The notes under the pieces are model-generated. The model saw only the letters and a program-made list of their open reading frames with translations. It was not told the origin of the DNA and made no database searches. Shown one piece after another: positions 8,270 through 18,393 of a DNA stretch of 64,000 nucleotides (its first letter is position 1; every line of letters starts with the position of its first letter). A program made the translations under genes and the position numbers. The stretch lies in the NCBI GenBank assembly GCA_905221605.1, contig CAJNDS010002834.1:157501-221500 (forward strand), given 5' to 3'. This DNA is from Symbiodinium natans (Eukaryota > Sar > Dinophyceae > Suessiales > Symbiodiniaceae).

Positions 8270-10510
8270 CCCTCGGAGCTTTGCCAAAGCTTGCAGTGAC
8301 GAAGATGAGGCACGGAGAAGCAGTGAAGATGTTGCTGTCGACACCCTGAAGCTTCGGGGGTACTTGGGAGCAGTTTTTCGTTAGGGGTGTAGGGGTTTAG
8401 GGGTTTAGGGTTTAGGGTTTAGGGTTCAGGGTTCAGGGTTTAGGGTTTTTTGGCATCATGACAGTTCCCAAGAAACAGCCAAAATTGTGATTTTTGCTGG
8501 GGTTCTGGCCCAGTGGTGCCCCTTTTCCCTTTTTGGGGTTCAAGGTTTTCCCTTGTAAAGTAACCAACCCAAAGAAGGGTGCCCTCATTGTAGCATGGTT
8601 GCTGGGCTACCAAGAAGTTCAGTACAGGAACCTCCTGGTGTCTTTGCCCAGTGGACAATGTGAAGTTGTGCCAGTACCGCTGGGCAGCACCGTTGGTGAT
8701 TTGAAAATCGCAGCGCAACGGTCCTTTGGGAGATCTTTCTTGAGTTTTGCCGCCCCAGACGGACGCCTTTTGGATCCAACAGAACCTCTTCCACTTGCAC
8801 TGCCAAATGGTGACAGCATTACTGCAGTTGCACAGAGGGCAAGCATAGCCGCCACGGGCAGAGCCTTTGCTTTGTGGTGTGTGGGTGGTCACAGGGTCGT
8901 CACATGGGGCGATCCGGCTTCCGGTGGTGATAGCTCCCTTGTCCAAGATCGGCTCAGAAACGTGCAACAGATATATGCCGCACAAGCTGCTTTTGCAGCG
9001 GTTCTGGCAGATGGAACTGCCGTGACATGGGGTAGTCAATTCTCAGGTGGTGACAGTTCTGACGTCCAAGAACAGCTTCGGAACATTCAGAAGATACATG
9101 CCACACGGAGGGCTTTTGCTGCAATTTTGGCAGATGGCACGGTTGTGGCGTGGGGCAGACGGGATGCGGGTGGTGACAGTGCTGGGGCCCAAGATCGGCT
9201 TAGGAATGTTCAGCAGGTACATGCCACAGACAGTGCTTTTGCAGCAATTTTGGCAGATGGATCTGTGGTGACATGGGGTGACGAAGGCAGCGGTGGTGAC
9301 AGCTCTGAAATCCAAGATCAGCTGAAGAACGTTCTGGAAATACATGCCACCGAGACTGCTTTTGCAGCCGTGTTGGCAGATGGAACCGCCTTGACATGGG
9401 GTAATCCCCTCTGGGGTGGTGACAGTTCTGATGTCCAATTTCAGCTTAGGAACGTTCAAAAGATCCATGCTACAGGTAGTGCCTTCGCTGCGATCTTGGC
9501 AGGTGGAATGGTCCTGACATGGGGCAATCCGATGAGAGGTGGTGACAGTTCTGAGGTCCAGCATCGGCTCAGGAACCTAGGCCCTTTAGGGACATCTTGG
9601 ATTTTCCCTTATTGGGTTTAAGAGGATCATCTTACCCTAAACCCTAAACCCTAAACCCTAAACCCTAAACCCTAAACCCTAAACCCTAAACCCTAAACCC
9701 TAAACCCACTTTTCAGAGGGCTTTAAAGGCCATCCCAGGAACGTTCAGAAGATTTCGGCCACAAGGGCCGCTTTTGCTGCGCTCTTGGCAGATGAAACCG
9801 TCGTGACATGGGGGGATTCAGCCGCTGGTGGCTTGGTAGCCCAGTGGTACCCTTTTCCCTTTTGTTTTTTTGGTTTAGGGTTTAGGGTTTAGGGTTTAGG
9901 GAAACCCTTTTGCCCTTTTTTCGGGTTCTAGGTTCCCGTATAAAGTAAGCAACCAAACAAGGGGGTGCCCTTATTATCATATGGTTGCTGGGCTACTAAG
10001 GTGGTGATAGCACTGCGGTCCTGGCTCGGCTCAGGAACGTTCGGCAGATACTAGGTAGGCCCGTGGGGATATTTTATATTTTTACCTTCGTGGGTTTAAG
10101 AGAAGCATATTCAGGAACCAGAGGGTTTTAAGGCCCGTCCTAGGATATATGCCACACAAGCTGCTTTTGCTGCAGTTTTGGCAGATGGAACAGTGGTGAC
10201 CTGGGGGCACACGGATGCTGGTGGCGACAGCACCAGGGTTCAAGATCGGCTGATAAACGTACAGGAGATACACGCCGCAGAGCGCGATTTCGCAGCGTTC
10301 TTGCCAGATGGAATTGTCTTGACATGGGGCCATACAGATTCAAGTGGTCAGTTTGCAGCAGTGGAGGATCGGCTCAAGATGGTTCAGCAAATCAGTTCCA
10401 CTGAGCGTGCTTTTGCGGCGATCTTGGCAGATGGACAGGTGCTGACATGGGGTGATCCGCGGACCGGTGGTAACAGCAAGAGAGCCCAACATCAGTTCTC
10501 ATACGTGTAG
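8270..10510 (+). CDS. Ubiquitin-like plus RCC1-like repeat protein, multi-exon
   Basis: Exons by eye: 8270-8359, 8465-8501, 8615-9572, 9739-9827, 10001-10046, 10144-10510 (TAG). The start codon is not seen. A ubiquitin-like domain (SLPSGQCEVV..GDLKIAAQ..APDGRLLDP) is followed by ten repeats of about 41 residues, each with AFAA.LADGT..TWG, GGDSS, Q..LRN and IHAT. Such proteins resemble HERC/RCC1-type propellers, but these repeats are shorter than classical RCC1 blades and no HECT domain is visible, so ligase activity should not be assumed. Introns 9573-9738 and 10047-10143 are GA-AG, 9828-10000 is GT-AG; each removal restores the repeat frame exactly. The join across 8502-8614 is GT-AG, but the upstream phase is unsettled: 8359 to 8465 fits in one frame and 8501 to 8615 in another. 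The final TAG replaces a glutamine expected from the repeat, and the frame stays open to 10675. Confidence 0.8.
8501..8614 (+). mobile_element. Introner, family B, in the RCC1-like gene
   Basis: Runs from GGTTCTGGCCCAGTGGTGCC to GGTTGCTGGGCTACCAAG. Its left terminal repeat is diverged and no clean target duplication is seen. It reads through without a stop in one frame, so an open-frame caller fuses it to the gene. Confidence 0.7.
9577..9738 (+). mobile_element. Introner, family A, with 73-base CCCTAAA insert
   Basis: Target duplication GAAC at 9573-9576 and 9739-9742. Element ends are CTAGGCCC and CCATCCCAG. Splicing from GA of the left duplication to AG of the right end restores codons for RLRNVQK. 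Bases 9635-9707 are a pure CCCTAAA block replacing about ten bases present in other copies. Confidence 0.85.
9832..10000 (+). mobile_element. Introner, family B, with TTTAGGG insert
   Basis: Target duplication GTGG at 9828-9831 and 10001-10004. Terminal repeats are CTTGGTAGCCCAG and CTGGGCTACTAAG. GT-AG removal (9828-10000) restores codons for AAGGDS. A 30-base TTTAGGG block (9872-9901) lies inside, flanked by two similar copies of ACCCTTTT(G)CCCTTTT. Confidence 0.85.
10051..10143 (+). mobile_element. Introner, family A, no telomere insert
   Basis: Target duplication GATA at 10047-10050 and 10144-10147. Ends are CTAGGTAGGCCC and GCCCGTCCTAG. GA-AG removal restores codons for VRQIYATQ. This clean copy shows what the family looks like without an array. 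Confidence 0.85.
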
Positions 10511-10675
10511 CAGCTCGGCATGGCTGTGGTTCCATCACGGGTCTCGAAAACACGGCGGCTGGCGCTGTCGTCTGCGGCGATGCTCCGCGATGTCTCTCGA
10601 GAGTTGTTGTCGGCACAGCCATGGTTGTCACGATTTCAGGGTTCTAATGACATGCACATTGACATGTTGCCTTAG
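10511..10675 (+). pseudogene. In-frame continuation past the TAG of the RCC1-like gene
   Basis: After TAG at 10508-10510 the same frame reads 54 more codons (QLGMAVVPSRVSKTRRLALS..) to TAG at 10673. The eleventh repeat would need a glutamine (CAG) where TAG stands. Either the gene has a recent nonsense change, or the protein really ends here and this is 3' untranslated sequence. Confidence 0.45.
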
Positions 10676-10913
10676 GGGCGATCAAGTAAGCAGCACCAAA
10701 ACGCACCATGGTGGTTGTATGTGGGTCTACGTAAATTTAGATTGAAGACCTGCTGTTTGCCAACAATCAGGTCTAGTATGTGGGTTACCCATAACATCCC
10801 TCGAATGTGACTTGCGCCTGAGGAATTAGCAAACGACAGGTTCAGCCCCCGGGCCGTTTTCCACCAAACTGGGCATCAAAACGGGTCCAGTTACTGTAGA
10901 CACCCCCTGCAAC

Positions 10914-11025
10914 TTGGGATGTGTCCCCCATATACTAACAGGCCATAGTAGGGATTATACTCGGGGGTACTAGAATCCCTAACTATTAAGGACTGCTAGC
11001 ATAATAATAAGGGAGAACATCCCAA
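10914..11025. mobile_element. Palindromic element, family D
   Basis: Ends TTGGGATGTGTCCCCC and GGGAGAACATCCCAA are inverted. The middle has TAGGGATTATA and TAGAATCCCTA. Relatives occur at 35021-35124, 37725-37809, 41482-41560, 43851-43966, 57407-57512 and 57521-57624. Confidence 0.75.
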
Positions 11026-11032
11026 CCTGTAA

Positions 11033-11141
11033 CCCAAAGGATCCATGTACCTCTATAGTATATACTTGGGCCCTAAAGCTACTATATAGGAACCCCTTTA
11101 AGGCCTAAGTATATACTATATAGGTACATGGATCCTTAGCG
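11033..11141. mobile_element. Palindromic element, family E
   Basis: Ends CCCAAAGGATCCATGTACC and GGTACATGGATCCTTAG are inverted. Flanked by TAA on both sides (3-base duplication). Near-identical copies are at 18193-18301 and, inverted, 21496-21604; a decayed one is at 50399-50477. Confidence 0.85.
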
Positions 11142-11404
11142 TAACCTCCACCACCTCAGCGCACTTTTTTGCCCATCGGCCGAGCGTCAGGACGAGGGGC
11201 AGGTAAAGAAGTGGCCGTCCCTGTTCTCAGGCCATGTTTGGGGGTGACTGGGGGAGGGGTGAGAATTATAGGGAACCCTAAACCCTAAACCCTAAACCCT
11301 AAACCCTAAACCCTAAACCCTAAACCCTGTAAGCCCGAAGCCCCTGAGGCCGAGACCCGAAACCCCAAAACCCCATTGCAAGCCCGAAAAACCTGTGCCT
11401 CACT

Positions 11405-11588
11405 TTAGGGTTTAGGGTTTAGGGGGATTTAGGGGGATTTAGGGGGGTTTAGGGGGGTTTAGGGGGGTTTAGGGGGTTTAGGGGGTTTAGGGGTTTAGGG
11501 GGGTTTAGCGGGGATTAGGGGGGTTTAGGGGGGTTTAGGGGGGTTTAGGGGGGTTTAGGGGGGTTTAGGGGGGTTTAGGGTTTAGGGT
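11405..11588. repeat. G-rich variant array, GGGGGGTTTA
   Basis: TTTAGGG changes step by step to GGGGATTTA and then GGGGGGTTTA, about fifteen units, and returns to TTTAGGG. Confidence 0.8.
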
Positions 11589-11936
11589 GCACTGCCAGCT
11601 TACGGGGCTTCTAGTCTAGGGCTACAAGGTTTAGAGGCCCTAAAGCCTATAACCCCTAAACCCTAAGCCCCTAAACCCTAAACCCAAAAACCAAAACCCA
11701 AACCCTAAACCCTAAACCCTAAACCCTAAACCCTAAACCCTAACCCTTATAAAGGGTGTATATAATTCGGGTTTATAAGCTTGAAGCCTTGCAAACTGGT
11801 AGGCTAACAGAACACAGGTCGAAGGCCCTAGCGCATGTTGGTAGTCCAAACCGGTTCAGGGTTTAGGTTTAGAGGGGTTTAGGGTTTTAGGGTTTAGGGT
11901 TTAGGGTTTAGAGGGTTTGAGGGCTTAGGGCCACTG

Positions 11937-12036
11937 GAACCCAGAGTAGGCCCTTAATCTCCTTTTTAGGGGTGTTTGGTTCCCCTTTATTTAAGCCAAA
12001 CCGGCACCCTTTTTTATTCCTAGCTTACTCTTCGGT
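11937..12036. mobile_element. Family C introner-like element
   Basis: Left end GGAACCCAGAGTAGGCCCTT and right end TTATTCCTAGCTTACTCTTC. Other copies: 14601-14701, 20640-20729, 38350-38431, 43496-43605. Confidence 0.55.
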
Positions 12037-12357
12037 TTCAGGGTTTGGGGTTTAGGGTTTCGGGTTTAGGGTTTAGGGTTTAGGGGTTCTAAGTAGGGAA
12101 TGCAGGAATTGGGTACCTTGTAGCTCTCTTTCTTTTCCTGCAAGGGGCTCATCAAAGGGCACCTAAAGCCCTAAATCCCTAATCCCGAATCCTTAAACCC
12201 TAAACCCTAAACCCTAGTTAAACTCTAAACCCTAAACCCTAAACCCTAAGCCTAAACCCTAAACCCTAAACCCTAAGCCGCATGACTTGAAGGCCGCACC
12301 TTGCGCTCAAGCAACTCAACACTGGCCTCTGTGTCTTGGTTGCCCAATCACATTAGA

Positions 12358-12522
12358 GTTAGGGTTTAGGGTTTAGGGTTTAGTGTTTAGGGTTTAGGGT
12401 TTAGGGTTTAGGGTTTAGTGTTTAGGGTTTAGGGTTTGGGGTTTGGGGTTAGGGGTTTGGGGTTTGGGGTTTTGGGTTTGGGGTTTGGGGTTTGGGGTTT
12501 GGGGTTTGGGGTTTAGGGTGGT
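12358..12522. repeat. TTTAGGG array passing into TTTGGGG
   Basis: Starts as TTTAGGG, includes TTTAGTG units, and ends as about ten units of TTTGGGG, a one-base variant that has spread locally. Confidence 0.8.
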
Positions 12523-12794
12523 GCCCCTAATCTTTTGCCCTTTTTGGTTAAAGGGGTTTTCGGGTTTAGGGCGGTACCCTTTGAGGGCTTGAGGGTGGTG
12601 CTCTTTCGCCCCTCTTGGGTACGGGTTCTCGGACTCAAGATTTTTGGGTTTCGAGTTCAGTTTATGAGTTTTGGGTTTTTGGGCTTAGGGTGGTGTCCTT
12701 TTGCCTGTTTCGGCGGGTTCCTCTAAAAAACATCATCAGTAACCCAAACAAAAGGGCAACCGTATTGCAATAATGTGGCGACCTGGCTACCGAG

Positions 12795-14188
12795 GAGGCA
12801 TCAGCACTGCAGAAGGCAGGAGTGTTGAGTTTGGGGCTTCGTGTTGCGTCTTGAGGGCTTTACGTTTAGGGTTTAGGGTTTAGGGTTTAGGGTTTAGGGT
12901 TTAGGGTTTAGGGTTTAGGGTTTTTATGGTTTAGGGTTCAGATGTATCTAGAGGGATGTAGAGCACGCAGCCGTTTGGAGGGCTTCTTTGACAAGACCCG
13001 CACCATGAACCTCTTGTGTCGTGCCCTGTACTACAAGAATTCCCAGTAGGGTATATGACCTTAAAAACCCCAAACCCCAAACCCCAAACCCTAAACCCCA
13101 AACCCTAAACCCTAAACCCTAAACCCTAAACCCTAAACCCTAAACCCTAAACCCTAAACCCTAAACCCTAAACCCTAACTTAGAAGGTGGGGGACTCAGG
13201 GGTTTGACATGTTGGAGGATTTCGCGGGGTTTTAGGGGATGTAGGGGCTGCGTGGGTGTATGATTTGTGGACAGTATCAAGGGATAAAGGCTCGTACCCC
13301 GAAGGTTGTACCCCTGAAGGTTTCCCTCAGTATACTCCTACTCTGCCCCGTTTTTTCTCCTTGGAGGATCTTCGAGAAGGGTCCCCAAACCCAAGGGTTT
13401 AGGGTTTAGGGCTTAGGGCTTAGGGTTTAGGGTTGTGTGGACGCAAGAGGATGATCTACGCTTATTTCTTTGCGCTTTGGTTTCTTGCATTGCTCTCAAC
13501 TACAGCTGGACTCTGCTGATGCATGAAAGAAGAAAGCGGGGTGGGCAGCTCATAGCAGCTGACCGCAAGATTTGGGCTGCTATTGCCGACCTCGTGGCCC
13601 AATCCTGGTCCCTTGACGACGCCCTGCACGAACTCACGGCGATTCGCAATGACGTCTCCAGCCTACTGCAACTGCGCCCAAGGGGCCCCCTGGAGAAAGG
13701 CAAAGGCCAATTAGGGTTTAGGGCTCAGGGCTTAGGGCTGTTGTTTAGGGTTTAGGGGGTCCAAGGTAGAACCTCTAGACAGTAGGGACATGTAGCTACT
13801 TTCCTCTTGTCCACAGAAGCTCCGCATGACGTTCTGTTTTCTCATGGGCTCGTTCTCTTGCACCTTGAGATTGTTTACGGTCTGGGGTCTAGGGTTTAGG
13901 GTGTAGGGTTTTATTCTGAAGGTCTTCTACAGCGAAACTGCAACCCACAGTTTAGGGTTTAGGGTTTAGGGTGTTATTATGAAGGTCTTTCCCCGGCACC
14001 CACAACCTTAAACGCTAGCCTAAACCCCAAACCCTAAACCCTAAACCCCAAACCCTAAACCCCAAACCCTAAACCCTAACAGAAACCCTTCAGAACCCTT
14101 TCTGAGTGTCTGCCCCACCCCTTCGCGCGGACCAGACCGAGTCGACGAAGAGCATTCCCACATCCCAAGCCCTGACCCAGGCCATGGG
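12795..14188 (+). CDS. Four-exon chain, unknown protein
   Basis: Exons by eye: 12795-12847, 12971-13045, 13506-13705, 14136-14188, phases 0-2, 2-2, 2-1, 1-0, which fit together. The first follows a decayed family B introner end (GGCTACCGAG). The second reads LEGFFDKTRTMNLLCRALYY. The third has an excellent acceptor (long pyrimidine tract then CTACAG) and reads DRKIWAAIADLVAQSWSLDD within about 66 codons, ending at a possible GC donor AAAG|GCC. The fourth reads RVDEEHSHIPSPDPGHG and ends at GTTTAGGG. Introns are arrays. I do not recognise the protein. A longer open frame at 13435-13755 includes intron bases upstream of 13506 and should not be used as a model. Confidence 0.5.
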
Positions 14189-15732
14189 GTTTAGGGTTTG
14201 GGGTTTAGGGTTTAGGGTGTAGGGTTTAGGGTTTTGGGGTTCAGGGGTTGTGGGGTTGAGGGGTTGAGGGTTTGGGGGTCGAGGGTTTTGGGGTTTAGGG
14301 GTTGGGGTTTAGGAGTTTCGGGTTTAGGGGCTTTAGGTGGTTTGGGGATTCAGGGGTTTGTATGGCTTTTGGGGGCTTTAGGGTTTCAGGGTTTAGGGTT
14401 TTGGGGTTTTGGGGTGTAAGTCTTTAGGGCCCAAAAAAGATTCAGGGTTTGCAGGGTTTAGGGGCTTCAAAAAGGGCTTGGGGTTCGGGATTTAGGGTTT
14501 GGGGCGCCTTGGCAGTTCTTGAACCCTGGTGTTTGAATCGTGGGGGTGTAGGGTTCGGGGTTTCTGGTTATTGTTCGGCAGGCGACCTAGAAAGATGATA
14601 GGACCCAGAGTGGACCCTTATTCCTTTATTTCCCGCATGAAGAGTCCCCTCAAACCAAAAACCAAAAAGCACCCGTTTTATTCGTAGGCTGCTCCTGGTC
14701 GCCCAGGCCCATAGCCCGAACCCCCCTCAGGGCAACCTACCCCTAAACCCTAAACCCTAAACCTTAAACCTAAACCCTAAACCCTAAACCCTGAACCTAA
14801 CCCCTAAACTTTTAACCCTAAACCTAAAACCCTATAAACCCTAACCCTACTCCCCCCCCGCTCCGGAAGGTTGTCGAACCTGCTACGCCCCTACGCCCTA
14901 AACCCACCTAAGCCCCGAAACCCCTGAAACCCGAGGCCCTAAACCCTAACAACCCCAAGGCCCGGTCAACCCCATACAAACCCCATGAACCCCCAAACCC
15001 AGAACCCTAAACCCTAAACACTAACCCCCTCAGCCCTGAACCGAAACCCCAACGACCCTAAACCCTAGACCCGTAGCCTCTGCTCACAAGCCGAATGGAA
15101 GAGCCTACTCTGGCCCTAGAGGCCCTAAACCCCTAAACCCGAAACCCTAAACCCCTAAACCCTGAAACCCTAAACCCTAAAGCCCCAAACCGTAAACCCT
15201 GAGTCCTGAACCCTAAACCCTAAACCCTAAACCCCAAACCCCAAACCCCTAAACCTAAACCCGAAGCCTCTTCTCAGAAGCCTTGTGGCTGGCGGCTGCA
15301 ATTCGACGCCCTTGGCTTCCTTGACCTACGCCTGTCAGGCCATGGGCAAAATGGGTTGAGGGTTTAGGGTCTAGGGTTTGGGGTTTAGGATTCAGGGTTT
15401 GGGGTTTGGGGTTTAGGATAACGATTGTAGTTTTTTGAGGAGAAATTCGGGGAACCTCCAGTTTGGGAAATGCCTAAATGGGTTGAGGGCTTAGTTCGGA
15501 TTTAGGGTTTTGGGTTCAGGGTTCAGGGTTCTATGGCTAGGGTTAAGAGCACACCCCCAAACCCCCTGCAAAACCTCCAAAAACCCGAAGCCCCAAACCC
15601 TCCCGACTCGAACCCTAAACTTCCCAGACTTCCTAGACTGCCCCGACCCAAAGAATCCTAAACCCTAAGCTTCCTAAACCCTAAACTTCCTAAATCCTAA
15701 ACCCTAAGCCCTAAACCCTAAACCTCTGGGAG
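14189..15732. other. Repeat stretch with one family C element
   Basis: TTTGGGG and TTTAGGG runs to 14420, an unconvincing open frame (14234-14419) made of repeat, a family C element at 14601-14701, then degenerate CCCTAAA to 15270 and mixed repeat to 15730. A short acceptor-like site ends at 14579, but no coding frame follows. Confidence 0.5.
14601..14701. mobile_element. Family C introner-like element
   Basis: GGACCCAGAGTGGACCCTTA on the left, TTCGTAGGCTGCTCCTGGTC on the right, with an AACCAAAAAGCACCC core like the other copies. Confidence 0.55.
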
Positions 15733-18393
15733 GTGGCATCCTCGCCCCGCAGCATTGGCTCGCGCTCCGCGTGGCGGAGCTACACGCCCGAGGTTCGATT
15801 TTTTTCGGTAGTCATTTTCATTGTGGTTCTTAATTAATTTTCATTTAATTACATTTGTATTTATTAATTTACTTATTTATGGTTTGTTTATTTGTTCTTA
15901 TGAGCCTCCCACTTCTTTCTCGGGTTCAATCAGCCGCCCGAAGATCACAAAGCCCAAAAACTTCTGAAAACCTATGGCAGCCACTGTTCAGGTTTAGGGT
16001 TTGGGGTTGTAGGGTTTAGGATTTAGGGTTGAGGGTTTAGGGTTTCAGAACGTCAGCCCTAAACCCTAACCCTAAACCCTAAACCCTAAACCCTAAACCC
16101 TAAACCCTAAACGCTACACCCGGCAGGTGCGCTCATGCCCCAAGAGGGTGAGCCGCTTTCCTTCATGCTCCTGTGCGACGTGGTCTGTCAGGAACCCGAG
16201 AGTGCAAGCTTGGGTTGTTGTTTAGGGTTTAGGGTTTAGGGTTTAGGGTTTAGGGTTGAGGGTTGAGGGTTTAGGGTTTAGGGTTTAGGGTTTAGGGCCC
16301 AGGTCTTGGGATGTAAGGTTTACAACTGATGTAGGGCTTAGGAAACACTTCGTTTCCCATCTGTCAAGTGAGGCCTCCATTTTGTTCCTATAGCCAAGCC
16401 CCCTCCAACCTACACCCTAAGCCCCAAACCATACCACCAAATTTCTTCTGTAAACCCCAAATCCGAAACTAACCTGAAGCCCCAAAACCCCAACGCTGAA
16501 CTCCTCCCCCCATACCCTCATCCCCTAACCCTAAACCCAACACCCCTACTTAGTCCTAATTAGCCCTATCTCCCGACCTCCCTAATGAACCCGGGCCCTG
16601 ACCTCCTTCCCCCAAACCTAAACCCATAAACGCTCGTCTAACCCCAACCCAAATAGTCTAAACCCTAAACCCCTGAACCCTTGACCCCTGAACCCTGAAC
16701 CCCTAAACACTCAACCCTTAACCCCTAAACCCCCCCTAAACCCCTCAACCCTTGAATATCCCCTAAACACTAAACCATGCACCCCTAAACCCCTAAATCC
16801 TCTGTGGTGCTCTTTAGATCCTTAGCCTTTTTGGGTTTATTGGGTTTCTTAATAAGGTAGCTAACAGTTTGTTTTTTGTTCTACCCTCCTGAGTGCAGCC
16901 AAGAATCCTACACACAAAAAACCCTAAACCCCTAAACGCAAAATCCCCAGGGATTAGGGTTTAGGGTTTAGGGTTTAGGGTTTAGGGTTTAGGGTTTAGG
17001 GTTTAGGGTTTCGGGTTTCGGGTTCCCAGACTCAGACTTCCCCGAGCGCTCAGGCCACAACGCCAAGGCAGCGCAGCTCGAGCCCGTGGTGGATGCCCGG
17101 CCTTTCTAATATTTTGTTTAAGTGCCCTAACCCTAAACCCTAAAACCCTAAAACCCTAAACCCTAAACCCTAAACCCCAAACCCTAAAACCCCAAACCCC
17201 AAACCCCAAACCCCAAACCCCAAACCCCAAACCCCAAACCCCAAACCCCAAACCCCAAACCCTAACTAAACGCAAGAATCCAAGCATTAAGCAACTAGCG
17301 GTCGACACGAGCCCTTCCCGTAGGCGGTCCCCGGTCTTATAGAGAGGGTTTAGGATGTTTTGGGATATGCAGGGTTTAGACGTGTAGGGTCTTAAAGTCT
17401 TAGGGCATGTAGGAGGGTTTAGTTTAGGGTTTATAGTTTAGGGGTTTAGAGTTTAGGGGTTGTGAACTGCACAGCTGAGGATTTAGGATTCAGAGATATA
17501 TGAACTTTGGCTTGTACTTACGTTACTGGTAAGTTTGTGCACATACGTCCTTCGACGCATGTTGGCGAGTCCGCGCCGCCGTGTCAGCAGTCCCCCCCCC
17601 CCCTCCCCACCTAAACCCCAAACTCTTACGCAAGGCCTAAACCCGATGCCCTAAACCCGAAACCCTAAAGCCAAAAACCCTAAAACCCTCCCTAAACAAG
17701 CCCTAAAACCTTTCAAAACCATTTAAATCCTACGCCAAACGCACAAAGCCTTGAAAACCCCAAGCCCCAAACCTAAAGCCGAAATCACCCCCCCCCCCCC
17801 CCCCACCACAGGTGGACGGATATGTATTGGGTATCACAATGGTTTACTTAGCCCTGAACCCCAAACTCCTCCTAACGGTGGAAGGCCTTTACCACCCCTC
17901 GAGATCGAGGACGACGAGGTGGTTGCAGTTCCGAGCAGCTTTGGGTCCCTCGACTCCGTATGTTGGGCGCATGGATATATGCCTTCGTCGGAGAGGGGGT
18001 TTAGGGTTTAGGGTTTAGGGTTTAGGGTTTAGGGTTTAGGGTTTAGGGTATGCAGCCCGAACCGGAGATGGATCCCTGGGATTGCGCGGAGTTCGGAAGC
18101 ACGATGTCGACTGCTTGACGACGGACCTGGAGGATTCCCACGTCGCGCTGCTGAACGAGCTAGGCCAAGCACTGTCGCTCAAGGAATATGGACCCAAAGG
18201 ATCCATGTACCTATATAGCATATACTTGGGCCCTAAAGCTACTATATAGGAACCCCTTTAAGGCCTAAGTATATACTATATAGGTACATGGATCCTTAGG
18301 GGGATTTACTCTGAAGATGGTAGAAGGGTCATTGGAAGAGGTGTCCGAAGCTTTGACGAAGACCTCAGTGCATCCGCGGTTGTCTTCTTTTAG
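15733..18393 (+). CDS. Seven-exon chain with a spliceable palindromic element, unknown protein
   Basis: Exons by eye: 15733-15792, 15934-15991, 16127-16213, 17036-17085, 17904-17998, 18056-18190, 18300-18393. The first four fit in phase (0-0, 0-1, 1-1, 1-0) and the fifth starts at 0. The 15934 exon has a strong acceptor (CTTCTTTCTCGGGTTCAATCAG) and ends TTCAG|GTTTAGGG. Readings include PPEDHKAQKLLKTYGSHCS, EGEPLSFMLLCDVVCQEPES, FPERSGHNAKAAQLEP and EIEDDEVVAVPSSFGSLDSV. SFMLLCDVV faintly recalls the PARP catalytic core, but I would not name it on that. The join 17998 to 18056 across a TTTAGGG array fails on phase. Exons 18056-18190 (TDLEDSHVALLNELGQALSL) and 18300-18393 (FTLKMVEGSLEEVSEALTKT) are split by a family E element and rejoin in frame with GA-AG splicing. 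Confidence 0.5.
15810..15905. other. A/T-rich intron stretch
   Basis: About 90 bases rich in TTAATTAAT and TTTATT, unlike the G+C-rich surroundings, between two exons. No repeat partner seen. Confidence 0.5.
16810..16905. mobile_element. Short element, family F
   Basis: TTTAGATCCTTAGCCTTTTTGG, TTTATTGGGTTTCTTAATAA, then CTACCCTCCTGAGTGCAGCC. The same order is seen at 51153-51253 and partly at 35817-35880. Confidence 0.6.
17108..17262. repeat. CCCTAAA array passing into CCCCAAA
   Basis: Begins as CCCTAAA, including CCCTAAAA, and continues as about eleven copies of CCCCAAA, then ends at ACCCTAACT. Confidence 0.8.
18193..18301. mobile_element. Palindromic element, family E, inside a coding exon
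   Basis: Same ends as 11033-11141. GGA flanks both sides (3-base duplication). Splicing 18191-18299 as GA-AG keeps the reading frame of the flanking coding sequence. Confidence 0.85.

Larger units (their letters stand above)
10676..12794. other. Non-coding stretch: element cluster and arrays
   Basis: Unique sequence to 10913, then two palindromic elements (10914-11025, 11033-11141), arrays (11273-11330, 11405-11588, 11641-11755, 12192-12280, 12358-12522), a family C element (11937-12036) and broken family B pieces (12522-12794). The long open frame at 12535-12726 is telomere-like in composition. Confidence 0.55.

Noticed and set aside
8440..9039. 199-codon minus-strand open frame
   Set aside because: It is antisense to the RCC1-like repeats; the + frame has the repeat pattern, splice sites and family likeness. 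The minus frames at 9043-9564 and 10082-10631 are rejected for the same reason.
13435..13505. N-terminal part of the 106-codon + open frame at 13435-13755
   Set aside because: These bases form a long pyrimidine tract ending in CTACAG, a typical intron end; coding begins at 13506.
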